Part shown: in pieces, positions 1 to 9,428 of the stretch
How the letters are laid out: each line of letters starts with the position of its first letter
Numbering within the stretch: the stretch's first letter is position 1
Assembly (NCBI GenBank): GCA_046262635.1
Contig: JBHEMK010000194.1
Location: forward strand, 1 to 35,743
DNA length: 35,743 nucleotides
DNA from: JBHEMK01 sp046262635
GTDB taxonomy: Bacteria; Actinomycetota; Thermoleophilia; Gaiellales; Gaiellaceae
Reading direction: 5' to 3'
Made by a program: the position numbers and the translations under genes
Notes under the pieces: generated by a model
The model's database searches: none
Seen by the model: the letters and a program-made list of their open reading frames with translations, nothing else
What the model was told of the DNA's origin: nothing

Positions 1-78
1 GATCCGGTCTCGTGGGTCGAAGCCGATCGCGAACCGCTGGAAACCGGCAAGGGGGCGATCGATCATCGCCGAAACCTA

Positions 79-792
79 GTGACGGCCTCGGAGCACGCGG
101 CCCGGGTGGTGTGCCAACCTCGCTCCGTGCTCGCGCTTCTCGTGCTCGTCATCACCGTTGGGCTGGTCGACTCGGTCAGTCCGGCGACGATCCTGCCCGC
201 GCTCTACTTCGCGCTTGGCCCGCACCCGAGCCGGGCGGTTGGCGGCTTCGTGCTCGGCTTCCTCGCCACGAACCTCGTCGCCGGCCTCGTGCTCACGCTC
301 GGACCAGGGCAGGCAGCGCTCGCGGCGCTGCCACGACCGGAACCCCACACGACGCATCTCGTCGAGCTCGCAGTCGGCGCCTTGCTCGTCGCAGCGGGCG
401 TCTGGCTCTGGATCCGCCGAGCGCGCCTGACCTCGCTGTTCGTCCGCGCGGAGCTCCGGGTCACGCGGGCCTCTCCTGCGGCCGGGGCCGCGATCGCGCT
501 GATCGAGCTCCCGACGGCGTTCCCCTACTTCGGCGTGATCGCGGCGGTCGTGGCCTCGGGACGCGGCGTCTCGACGCAAGCCGGCCTGGTCCTCCTCTTC
601 AACCTGATCTTCGTCACCCCGCTCCTCGCCATCCTGATCCTGACGGCGTGCGGCGGGGCCTCCTCCGAATCCCGGATCGACGCCGTGCGGGCCCTGCTCC
701 AGCGCGCCGGCGCGTCTCTCGTTGCCGGCGTCACGTTCGCGATCGGCCTTGCGGTGCTCGCCATCGGCCTCGTGGGTGCCGGCGCAGCCTGA
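79..792 (+). CDS. GAP-family (Sap/sulfolipid-addressing-like) integral membrane protein
   Basis: This gene encodes a 237-residue, very hydrophobic protein with about six predicted membrane segments; the first follows a short polar N-tail and begins near residue 17 (SVLALLVLVITVGLVDS). The early SPATILPALYFAL stretch and the later TAFPYFGVIAAV stretch resemble the GAP/Sap family, LysE-like proteins linked to moving glycopeptidolipids or sulfolipids to the surface in mycobacteria. The substrate here is unknown. The start is uncertain: the frame stays open to the left edge, a GTG at 79 overlaps a TAG in another frame, and internal GTG codons near 106-109 are possible. A 108-bp gap with no clear promoter separates it from the next gene on the same strand. 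Family call is moderately sure; function is inferred. Confidence 0.72.
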   Translation: MTASEHAARVVCQPRSVLALLVLVITVGLVDSVSPATILPALYFALGPHPSRAVGGFVLGFLATNLVAGLVLTLGPGQAALAALPRPEPHTTHLVELAVGALLVAAGVWLWIRRARLTSLFVRAELRVTRASPAAGAAIALIELPTAFPYFGVIAAVVASGRGVSTQAGLVLLFNLIFVTPLLAILILTACGGASSESRIDAVRALLQRAGASLVAGVTFAIGLAVLAIGLVGAGAA

Positions 793-900
793 ATTCCGAG
801 GCCCGAAAGATGCCACGGACGGAGGGATAGCTGCCCAAACCTGAACGGTTCCTGACCGGCGGATGCGGGATTCGACGCCGCAGCGTCAAAGAGAGCGGGG

Positions 901-1761
901 ATGTTCCTGCTCGCCCTGGCCGCGGCGCTCCTGGCGAGCGTGCTGTTCAACATCGGCATCGCCCTGCAGGCCCTGGAGGCGCGCCGGGCCCCCCGCTCGC
1001 TCGGCCTGCGCCTGTCGCTCGTCGGGCGCCTGCTCCGACGTCCGCGCTGGCTGCTCGGGCAGGTGCTGGGCACAGTCGGGGTGGGCCCGCAGGTGTACGC
1101 GTTCGCCCACGCCCCGTTCGTTGCGGTTCAGCCGCTGCTTGCCGTCGGCCTGCTGGTTCTCCTGGCGCTTGGCGCCCACGCGCTCGGCGAGGAGGTCGGC
1201 GTCCCGGAGATCATCGGCGTGGTCGCGATCATCGCCGGGGTCACCCTCGTCGCCTGGGGCGCCCCGCAGCACAGCGAGACCCACCGCGGCGGCCTCGCGG
1301 TGATCGGTGTCGCCTCGCTGCTGACCGTCGCCGCGTTCGCGCCCTTCTTGCTCAAGAAGACGCGGTGGGACGCGGCGCTGGTGACGATCGTGGCCTCTGG
1401 TTGCGGCTTTGCCGGGACGAACGTGGCGACGAAGCTCATGAGCGACGACATCAATAGAGGTCACTACCTGCAGGTGGGTCTCTGGGCCGCACTCGGCCTG
1501 CTGCTCGGACTGGCGGCCACGGTGACCGGTATGAGCGCCTTTCAGCGGCGCACCGCAACGGTCGTTGTGCCGGTCTCGACCGCGGTCCAGACGTTCCTGC
1601 CGATCCTGCTGGAACCGCTCTTCCTCCATGAGCGCTGGGGATCGGTCGACTACGGGGGAGCGCCGATCGCCGTCGGCCTCCTCGTCGCGTGCGCCGGAAC
1701 GATCCTGCTCGCGCGGGCGCGCGCGGTCGCCGACCTCGCCGCAGGCGCGCAGGGACAGTGA
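901..1761 (+). CDS. DMT-superfamily (EamA/NIPA-like) transporter
   Basis: The 286-residue product has nine or ten predicted membrane helices in two halves, the layout of drug/metabolite-superfamily carriers. It starts directly in a membrane helix (MFLLALAAALLASVLFNIGI), and the second half contains the conserved-looking segment with FLPILLEPLFLHERW near residue 235-250. NIPA-type Mg transporters share this fold, but the substrate cannot be read from sequence. The ATG at 901 is preceded by a purine-rich GAGAGCGGGG. The stop lies 3 bp from the stop of the convergent RraA-family gene, so there is no space for a hairpin terminator between them. Confidence 0.8.
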   Translation: MFLLALAAALLASVLFNIGIALQALEARRAPRSLGLRLSLVGRLLRRPRWLLGQVLGTVGVGPQVYAFAHAPFVAVQPLLAVGLLVLLALGAHALGEEVGVPEIIGVVAIIAGVTLVAWGAPQHSETHRGGLAVIGVASLLTVAAFAPFLLKKTRWDAALVTIVASGCGFAGTNVATKLMSDDINRGHYLQVGLWAALGLLLGLAATVTGMSAFQRRTATVVVPVSTAVQTFLPILLEPLFLHERWGSVDYGGAPIAVGLLVACAGTILLARARAVADLAAGAQGQ

Positions 1762-1764
1762 GGC

Positions 1765-2421
1765 TCAGATCACGCCGTAGGTTCGGAACGCCTCGACGAC
1801 GGGCATGCCCTCGGCGAGGTTCTGCCGGACGAGGTTCTCTCCTGCGACCTTCTCCTCCGCGAGGCCGACGACCTGCTCGGCGATCGCCGCCGGGATCACG
1901 ACGACGCCGTCGTGGTCGCCGAGCACGAGGTCTCCCGGGTTGACCTGGACGCTCGCGCAGACGATCGGGACGCCCACGGCGTCGACGTCGATGCGGCCGA
2001 GGGAGTCCGCGCAGTGGATCCCGGCGGCGAAAGTCGGAAATCCCATCTGAATCAGGGCAAGCGTGTCGCGCGTGTAGGCATCTGCGACGATGCCGCGCGC
2101 GCCGCGGTGGCGGGAGGCGGTCGCGAGCAGCTCTCCCCAATAGGAGCCTCGACAGGTGGAGACGACCATCACGTCCCCCGGCTCGAGTGCGTCGACCGCA
2201 GCGAGCTCGCCGCGGTACCAGTCGTCGCGCTCGGTGGGTACGGCGTCCACCTCCACGCAGCGCACGGTGGCGGCGTAGCCCGCGAGCCTGGCCTCGGGAT
2301 AGAGCGGCCGGATCTGGGGCTCCAGCACCTGATCGCGGCTGCCGAGCCGGTCGAGGCAGTCGGCGACGACGGCCGGGTGCAGGCGCTCGAGGCGCTCGAT
2401 CAGAGCGAGGTCTCGCTCCAT
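1765..2421 (-). CDS. RraA-family class II aldolase (HMG/CHA-aldolase-like)
   Basis: The 218-residue protein belongs to the RraA/HMG-aldolase family, whose enzymatic members are divalent-metal pyruvate aldolases or oxaloacetate decarboxylases. The family signature is visible: GIVADAYTRD with D114, R118 and D119, followed by the GFPTFA segment and a C-terminal GDLVLGDHDGVVVIP block. The RD pair binds substrate and metal in characterised aldolases. The ATG at 2421 has a strong site (AGAGAGGAG) eight bases upstream. I chose this start over a much longer reading frame because that extension is only the antisense of the divergent dehydratase gene. Next to an IlvD-type dehydratase it is a candidate for the final aldol cleavage of a 2-keto-3-deoxy sugar acid. 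A non-catalytic RraA role is less likely given the retained residues. Confidence 0.88.
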   Translation of the reverse strand: MERDLALIERLERLHPAVVADCLDRLGSRDQVLEPQIRPLYPEARLAGYAATVRCVEVDAVPTERDDWYRGELAAVDALEPGDVMVVSTCRGSYWGELLATASRHRGARGIVADAYTRDTLALIQMGFPTFAAGIHCADSLGRIDVDAVGVPIVCASVQVNPGDLVLGDHDGVVVIPAAIAEQVVGLAEEKVAGENLVRQNLAEGMPVVEAFRTYGVI

Positions 2422-2451
2422 GGGTGTGGCTCCTCTCTCTATGTGTGTGGG

Positions 2452-4180
2452 ATGCTCCGCCGGATGGGCGAGCTGCGCAGCCAGCGCTGGTTTGGCGGGC
2501 ACGACGTCTCCGGGTTCATCCATCGCGCGTCCCTCCACGCCGAGGGCATCTCGCGCAGCGCCCTCGCCGGGCGGCCGGTCGTCGGGATCTGCAACTCCTG
2601 GTCGGAGCTCGTGAACTGCAACCTGCACTTCCGTGCGCTCGCCGATGCGGTCAAACGGGGTGTCCTGCTCGCGGGAGGCCTGCCGCTCGAGTTTCCGACG
2701 ATCTCGCTGGGCGAGAACCTGATGAAGCCGACGGCGATGCTCTACCGGAACCTGATGGCGATGGACGTCGAGGAGTGCGTCCGAGCCTACCCGCTCGACG
2801 CGGTCGTCCTGCTCGGCGGCTGCGACAAGACGGTTCCCGCGCAGCTGATGGGGGCGGCGAGCGCGGACGTCCCGGCGATCATGATCACCGGCGGCCCTTC
2901 CCAGCCCGCCTGGTTCCGAGGACGCGAGCTCGGCGCCGGCACCGACCTCTGGCACTACGCCGATGAGCTGCGCGCCGGGCGGATGACCCAGGAGGAGTTC
3001 GACGAGCTCGAGGCGGCGGCGACGCCGTCCTACGGCCACTGCAACGAGATGGGCACGGCCTCGACGATGGCCGCGCTCGTCGAGGCGCTCGGCATGTGTC
3101 TGCCCGGCACGGCATCGATCCCGGCCGTCGACGCGGCCCGCGTCCGCGCCGCCGAAGCAACGGGTAGCCGCGCGGTCCGACTGGCGCATGAGGAGCTGCG
3201 GCCGTCGCAGGTGCTGACGGCCGGGGCGTTTGACAACGCGATCACGCTGCTGATGGCAGTCGGCGGCGCCACGAACGCCGTGGTTCACCTGCTCGCCCTC
3301 GCGGGCCGCGTCGGCGTTCCCATCTCGCTCGACCGGTTCCACGAGCTCTCGCGCCGCACCCCGTTGCTCGCGAACATCCGGCCCTCGGGCGAGCACCTCG
3401 TCGAGCAGCTGCACCGGGCAGGCGGGATCCGGGCCGTGCTGCGCGAGCTCGCGCCGCTGCTGCACGGGGAGGCACTGACGGTCAGCGGCGATACCCTCGC
3501 CAAGGGTCTCGAAGGTGCGGAGGTGCTCGATCGCGCGGTGATCGCAGCGCTCGAGGCACCGCTCGCACCCGAGGGCGGGATCGCCGTCGTCCGCGGGAGC
3601 CTCGCTCCCGACGGCGCACTGATCAAGCGGAGCGCCGCCACGCCTGCGCTGCTCAGCCACCGCGGCCCCGCGCTCGTGTTCGAGGATGTCCATGACGTCG
3701 CAGCCCGCATCGACGACCCGGCCCTCGAGGTCGGGCCCGACACGGTCCTCGTCCTGCGCAACTCGGGCCCGCGGGGCGGGCCCGGGATGCCCGAGTGGGG
3801 ACAGGTGCCGATCCCGCGGAAGCTGCTCGAGCGCGGAATCACCGACCTCGTGCGCGTCTCGGACGCTCGGATGAGCGGCACCGCCTTCGGCACGGTTGTC
3901 CTGCACGTCGCTCCGGAGAGCGCCGCCGGCGGGCCGTTGCGGGCCGTGGAGGACGGAGACCAGATCGTGCTCGACGTCGAGCGCCAGCGACTCGATCTCG
4001 AGGTGCCCGCGGCGGTGGTAGCGCGGAGGCTCGAGCAGCTCGGGCCGCCCGAGCCGAAGTACCGCCGGGGCTACGGGAAGCTCTACCTCGAGCACGTGCT
4101 GCAGGCGAACGAGGGCTGCGACTTCGACTTCCTGCGCGCGCGGCCCGGCGAGGCCGCCGAGAGCGAGCCGTTCGGCCTGC

Positions 4181-4206
<26 letters not shown>
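2452..4206 (+). CDS. IlvD/Edd-family dehydratase, probable sugar-acid (aldonate) dehydratase
   Basis: The 584-residue protein is a full-length member of the Fe-S dihydroxyacid/sugar-acid dehydratase family. The opening LRSQRWFGGHDVSGFIHRA resembles L-arabinonate/D-xylonate-type dehydratases rather than the branched-chain enzyme. The three expected cluster cysteines are present: C47 (ICNSWSE), C124 (GGCDKT) and C197 (GHCNEMGTAS). The reaction would be removal of water from an aldonate to give a 2-keto-3-deoxy acid. The start is uncertain between ATG 2452 and ATG 2464; neither has a good ribosome site. Only 30 bp separate it from the divergent RraA-like start, so the promoter must overlap coding DNA. 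Its last 26 bp overlap the end of the convergent ATPase gene. Confidence 0.92.
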
Positions 4207-5399
<1,193 letters not shown>

Positions 5400-5407
<8 letters not shown>

Positions 5408-6410
5408 CGGCCACCTCCAGCATCACCTTCCCCCGCCGTCCAGTGGCTGCGGCCAATTGGGCGAGCGCCTGTTCGAAGTCCTCGAGTGCGAATCGGTGCG
5501 TGACGAGCGCGGCCGGACGGAACCGGCCCCTGTTCAGCAGCTCGACGACCCGCGCCCAGGCCGCGGACGTGTAGCCGAAGCTCGCGGCGAGCGTCACGTC
5601 GTTGTTGACGAGCAGGTCGCCGGGGAGCTGCAGCAGCGAGCCGGCCGGCGGCAGCCCGAGGTGGAGGACGGTGCCGCCGCGGCGGACTGCGCCGACTGCC
5701 GCTGCCACCGCCGCAGCCGAGCCGGCGGCCTCGACCACGAGATCGAATGCGGCGCTCGGCTCGCCCATCGAGAAGCCCGTCGCGCCGAGGGATCGCACCA
5801 GTTCCGCCTGCTCGTCGCGGCGGCCTGAGACGACGAGCTCGGCGGGCGACCAGAAGGCGGCGAGGAGAACCGCGAGCAGCGCGATCGTCCCGTCGCCGAC
5901 GACGAGCACGCGGAGCCCCGGCCGCAGCCGTGCCTTCTCGAGCCCGGTCAGCACGACGGCGGAGGGCTCCACGAGCGCGGCGTCGAGCAGCGTCACCGCC
6001 TCGTCGAGGACGTGGGAGACACGCGCCGGGACGAGGATCTGGTCGCTGGCTCCGCCCTCGCGCGTGAAGCCGATCTCGTCGTAAACCTCGCAGACGTTGG
6101 TCGCTCCGGCGCGGCAGCTCCTGCAACGGCCACAGGGGATGAGCCCCTCTGCGACGCAGCGCATGCCCGCCTCGATCCCGGTGACGCCCTCACCGACGCG
6201 CTCGACCGTGCCCGACCACTCGTGTCCGAGCGTCAGCGGATAGCGGACGAAGGCCGGGTCGATGCGGCCGTGCACGAGATCGAGGTCGGTTCCGCACACC
6301 CCGCAGTAGGCCGGGCGCAGGAGGACCTCGCCCCGGCCTGGGCGGAGCTCCTCCCGCTCGCGGACCGCGACCGAGCCAGGCGGGTCGACGACGAGTGCGC
6401 GGCGGCTCAC
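5400..6410 (-). CDS. Zn-dependent medium-chain alcohol/sugar dehydrogenase
   Basis: The 336-residue enzyme is a medium-chain dehydrogenase of the threonine/sorbitol dehydrogenase type. Catalytic zinc residues C39 (CGTD), H63 and E64 (GHEW) are present, as is the structural zinc lobe C93, C96, C99, C107. The Rossmann stretch LRVLVVGDGTIALLAVLLA departs slightly from the usual GxGxxG, reading GDGTIA. The start is a GTG whose bases overlap the iclR stop (GTGA), which implies coupled translation. In this cluster it may oxidise a sugar or sugar alcohol at the first step, using NAD(P). The exact substrate is not determinable from sequence. Confidence 0.9.
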
Positions 6411-7207
6411 GCGAGCGCCGCCACGGGCTGCGGCGCGCCCAGCAGGGCGGAGATCCGGGAGGCGTGTGCCTGCACCTCCCGGCCGAGCTGGTCGACCTGC
6501 GACGCGCGCAGGTCGAGCTTCAAGCCCGTGACGCTGACCGCTCCGGCGCAGGCGCCGGCGTGGTCGAAAACCGCGGCCCCGACGCAGAAGACGCCGACCG
6601 CATCCTCCTCGTCGTCGATCGCGTATCCGCGGCGGGCCACGTCCTCGAGGTCGGTGACCAGCGCGGCGGGATCCGTGAGCGTTCGCGCGGTCTTTCCGGG
6701 CAGGCCAGCCCTGCCGATGATCTCCCGGACGGTCGTCGACGGCAGGGTGGCCAGCATGGCCTTGCCGACCGCCGAGCAGTGCAGGTGCTCGCGCTTGCCG
6801 AGGCTGGCCGTGAAGCGGACGGGGCTGTGCGGCGCATCGACACGCGCGATCACGATCGCGTAGAACTCGTCGAGCACCGCGACGCGCGAGGGGAGCCCCG
6901 TCTCCGAGGTCAGGTCGCGCATCACGGGCAGCGCGACATCGCGCAGGGCGATCTGCGAGACGACGAGGTCGCCGAGCCGGGCGAGCGCCATCCCGAGCCG
7001 GTAGCGGCGGGACATGCCGCTGCCGGCGTCGGCGACGAACCCGCCGGCCAGGAGCGTCTGCAAGATCGCGTAGGCGGTGCTCTTCGAGACGCCGAGCGTC
7101 CGGCCGAGGTCGGAGAGCGTCGTCCCCTCGGGCCCGGCCTCGGCCAGAGCCTCGAGCAGCATGAACGCCCGCTCGACGCTCTTGACGCGATACCGTTCTT
7201 CCGTCAC
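6407..7207 (-). CDS. IclR-family transcriptional regulator
   Basis: The 266-residue protein has an N-terminal winged helix-turn-helix (about residues 8-65, with LSDLGRTLGVSKSTAYAIL) and the IclR effector domain after it, including CSAVGKAMLA and GYAIDDEEDAVGVFCVGA. IclR proteins usually bind small organic acids or sugar derivatives and control the adjacent operon. The GTG at 7207 is chosen because the DNA-binding domain begins immediately after it; the far longer upstream reading is antisense to the M24-fold gene. A promoter (7248-7277) and a 15-bp palindrome at its start point suggest self-repression. It leads the operon iclR, dehydrogenase, ATPase. Confidence 0.93.
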   Translation of the reverse strand: MTEERYRVKSVERAFMLLEALAEAGPEGTTLSDLGRTLGVSKSTAYAILQTLLAGGFVADAGSGMSRRYRLGMALARLGDLVVSQIALRDVALPVMRDLTSETGLPSRVAVLDEFYAIVIARVDAPHSPVRFTASLGKREHLHCSAVGKAMLATLPSTTVREIIGRAGLPGKTARTLTDPAALVTDLEDVARRGYAIDDEEDAVGVFCVGAAVFDHAGACAGAVSVTGLKLDLRASQVDQLGREVQAHASRISALLGAPQPVAALA

Positions 7208-7234
7208 AGGTTCGTTCTGTTCTCCCGAACGCAG

Positions 7235-7249
7235 GTTTGAATTACGAAC
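7235..7249. promoter_or_regulatory. Putative IclR operator (imperfect palindrome)
   Basis: The 15-bp sequence GTTTGAATTACGAAC matches its own reverse complement at 10 of the 14 off-centre positions (pattern GTT-G-A-T-C-AAC). It resembles the GTTCG-type 15-bp boxes bound by PcaR/PobR-like IclR proteins. It overlaps the inferred transcription start of iclR, a position suited to autorepression. The assignment is an inference from position and symmetry. Confidence 0.5.
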
Positions 7250-7277
7250 ACTATGCCGCTCGCCGCAGCTGTGTCCA
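7248..7277 (-). promoter_or_regulatory. Predicted iclR promoter
   Basis: On the minus strand TGGACA (7277-7272) is followed after 18 bp by TAGTGT (7253-7248). This is a good vegetative-sigma match about 40 bp before the iclR start codon. The -35 box lies only 3 bp from the -35 box of the opposite promoter. Confidence 0.5.
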
Positions 7278-7280
7278 GCG

Positions 7281-7308
7281 TTGACAGCGTCGAACTGACG
7301 TGAAACGT
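7281..7308 (+). promoter_or_regulatory. Predicted promoter of the M24/ABC importer operon
   Basis: A consensus TTGACA occurs at 7281-7286. The best -10 candidate is weak, AAACGT at 7303-7308 with a 16-bp spacer, and it falls on the palindrome AAACGTTT (7303-7310). A direct repeat of GAACTG (7292 and 7312) brackets this site. A weak -10 would fit a promoter needing an activator. Confidence 0.4.
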
Positions 7309-7324
7309 TTTGAACTGCGCAATC

Positions 7325-8470
7325 ATGTTCTGTCCAGCCGAACACAATGTGAGTTTGACGAGCCGGGCCGACGAGGTGCACGCGAAGCTGGAGCTCGTGC
7401 GCGGCCTCCTCCGGCGGCGAGAGCTGGACGCCGGCGTCCTCCGCGGCGTCGACGCGGTGGCCTGGCTGACCGGGGGCTTGACGAACCCGATCGAGCGTGG
7501 CCTCGCCGCGAGCCCGCTGTGGCTCGTGGTGACCCGGGAGCGCGCAGCGGCCGTGACGACGAACGTGGAGTACCCACGCCTCGCCGCCGAGGGCGGACTT
7601 GCCGAGCTCGGATTCGAACTGCACGAGGCGGCCTGGTACGAGCCCGACGCACTCGCGGCGGCGGCGGTCAAGCTCGCGGCCGTCCCCACGGGCCGCATCG
7701 GCGGGCTCGGCACCGATCTCGACGACGACCTCGCCGCTTCGCGCCTCGCCCTGCTCCCCTCCGAACGCGAGCGGCTGGGTGCGCTCGCCGCTGACACGGC
7801 GGCCGCCCTCGAGGAGACGCTGCGAGTCTGGGCTCCGGGCGACCGCGATCTCGACGTGCAGGCAGGCGTCGCCGGCCTGCTGGAGCAGGTCGGGGCCATC
7901 GCGGCCTGCCTGATCGTCGGCGGTGACGACCGCGTCGAGCGCTTCCGCCATCCCCTCGCCGTCGGGCGACCGGCGCTGCGGCTCGTGATGGCCGTCGTCG
8001 TCGCGGAGCGATCTGGACTGCACGCCGCGGCGACCCGCTTCGCCTGTGCCGGGCCGCTGCCGGAGCCCGTTCGCCGGGCGCGGGAGGCCGCGCTCGCCGT
8101 CGAGCGGGCGACCCTCGACGCCTGCGTGCCCGGGGCGACCTACGGCGACGTGCTCGTCGCGCTCGCGCGCGGCTATGCCGAGACCGGCTACCCCGGCGCC
8201 TGGGCCGAGCACTATCAGGGCGGCCCGGTCGGCTACCGCCAGCGGGAGTTCGAGCTCGCCCCGACCGACACGGGGAGCCGCTGGTACGGAACGACCGTCG
8301 AGTCCGGCCACGCGCTTGCGTGGAATCCGAGCGTCGCCGGGGGCGGCAAGTCCGAGGACACGTATCTCGTCGAGGCGGCGGGCCTGCGGCGGCTCACCGA
8401 CACCGGCGCGTGGCCGCTCGAGCACGGACGGCCGGCGGTGCTCGACGTTGTCTCGGGCGGGGCGGCATGA
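7325..8470 (+). CDS. M24 (creatinase/Xaa-Pro peptidase fold) protein lacking the usual metal ligands
   Basis: The 381-residue product has the two-part layout of M24 proteins: a creatinase N-terminal domain (about 1-150) and a pita-bread C-terminal domain. The usual two aspartates after the LVLVD position are absent (the segment reads LVMAVVVAERSGLHAAATR). The histidine region reads EHYQGGPVGYRQREF, and the first glutamate motif reads AWNPS. Only the last motif, KSEDTYLV, keeps its glutamate. It is therefore probably not a classical dinuclear metallopeptidase; metal-free creatinase-like hydrolysis or a binding role is possible. The start could be ATG 7325, GTG 7349 or TTG 7355; none has a clear ribosome site. 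Its stop overlaps the next start (ATGA). Confidence 0.82.
   Translation: MFCPAEHNVSLTSRADEVHAKLELVRGLLRRRELDAGVLRGVDAVAWLTGGLTNPIERGLAASPLWLVVTRERAAAVTTNVEYPRLAAEGGLAELGFELHEAAWYEPDALAAAAVKLAAVPTGRIGGLGTDLDDDLAASRLALLPSERERLGALAADTAAALEETLRVWAPGDRDLDVQAGVAGLLEQVGAIAACLIVGGDDRVERFRHPLAVGRPALRLVMAVVVAERSGLHAAATRFACAGPLPEPVRRAREAALAVERATLDACVPGATYGDVLVALARGYAETGYPGAWAEHYQGGPVGYRQREFELAPTDTGSRWYGTTVESGHALAWNPSVAGGGKSEDTYLVEAAGLRRLTDTGAWPLEHGRPAVLDVVSGGAA
7326..7344. repeat. Inverted repeat TGTTC/GAACA at the start of the M24-fold gene
   Basis: TGTTC at 7326-7330 and GAACA at 7340-7344 form a 5-bp inverted repeat with a 9-bp spacer, just downstream of the predicted promoter. A related GTTC/GAAC pair lies at 7219-7230. 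It may be a second regulator site. It would lie inside the coding region if the ATG at 7325 is used, which slightly favours a later GTG start at 7349. Confidence 0.35.
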
Positions 8471-9396
8471 GAGCCACCGACGCTCTCGCCCGCCTGCAGG
8501 GCGGCGCACCCGAGAGGGCGTCGCGGTTTCCCGACGGGGCCCACTTTCGGGTCGAGATCCCGAGCGTCGAGGGGCCGCGGGTGCTCGCCGAGGTGGTCGC
8601 CGCGGCGGAAGCCGAGGGGATTGCCGTCAACCGTGTCTCACAGGGCAGCGGCGCGATGCTTCTGCGCGAAACCGAACTGCACGAGCTGGCGGCGATCGGT
8701 GCGGAGAAGGGGATCGAGGTGTCGCTCTTCGTGGGCCCGCGTGAGGGCTACGACGTCGGTGCCCACGCGCGCACCGCCGACGGCTCGGCGCACTCCGGCC
8801 AGCTCCGTGGCCTGCGCGGTCTGCGCTACGCGGCCGAGGACGTCTGCCGCGCGGTCGAGTGCGGGATCCGCAGCTTCCTGATCGCCGACTCGGGACTGCT
8901 CGTGCTGCTCACCGAGATGCAGCGGGCCGACGAGCTCCCTGCGGACCTCGTGTGGAAGATCTCGGTGATGCTGGCGCCGTCCAATCCGCTCACGCTCGGC
9001 CTGCTCGAGCGGCTCGGTGCGACGACCGCGAACATCCCCTCCGACGTCACCCTCGAGCAGCTCGCGGAGCTCCGCGCCGCCTCCGGCCTGCCGCTCGACC
9101 TCTACGTCGAGTCCCCCGACGCCCTCGGCGGCGTCGTGCGCGGCAACGAGCTCGGCGACCTCGTCACGGCCGGCGCTCCGCTCTACGCCAAGTTCGGACT
9201 TCGCAACTCGCGGCCCATCTACCCCGCCGGAGCCCACCTCGTCGACGAGGCGTGTGCGATCGCCCGTGAGAAGGTGCACCGGGCGGCGGCGGCGCTCGAG
9301 TGGCTCGCCCGGCTCGCGCCCGAGCTCGTCCAGTCGGCCCCCGGCGCGGCCGGTCTCGGCGTGCCGCAGGTCGCTGTGGAAGAGGTGTCACGATGA
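8467..9396 (+). CDS. Conserved hypothetical protein, possibly U32-peptidase-like TIM barrel
   Basis: This 309-residue soluble protein has no signal peptide. Alternating beta/alpha segments such as RSFLIADSGLLVLLTEM, WKISVMLAPSNPLTLGLLERL and LPLDLYVES suggest a TIM barrel. The middle and end recall U32-family proteins, but I see no decisive catalytic motif, so the family call is tentative. Its ATG overlaps the stop of the M24-fold gene by 4 bp, and the sugar-binding protein gene follows 32 bp later. The two proteins are probably made together and act on the imported substrate. Homologues may be catalogued only as hypothetical. Confidence 0.75.
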   Translation: MRATDALARLQGGAPERASRFPDGAHFRVEIPSVEGPRVLAEVVAAAEAEGIAVNRVSQGSGAMLLRETELHELAAIGAEKGIEVSLFVGPREGYDVGAHARTADGSAHSGQLRGLRGLRYAAEDVCRAVECGIRSFLIADSGLLVLLTEMQRADELPADLVWKISVMLAPSNPLTLGLLERLGATTANIPSDVTLEQLAELRAASGLPLDLYVESPDALGGVVRGNELGDLVTAGAPLYAKFGLRNSRPIYPAGAHLVDEACAIAREKVHRAAAALEWLARLAPELVQSAPGAAGLGVPQVAVEEVSR

Positions 9397-9428
9397 TGAT
9401 CGATCCCACGAGAGTCAAAGGAGGCACG

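Noticed and set aside
1..78. C-terminal end of an upstream gene in the frame ending at TAG 77-79
   Set aside because: Only 25 codons are visible, without a recognisable motif, and the frame of the GAP-family gene is also open here, so neither reading can be supported.
2422..4095. Upstream minus-strand extension of the RraA-family gene to about 776 codons
   Set aside because: The extension is antisense to the well-supported IlvD-type gene, and a clear ribosome site marks the start at 2421.
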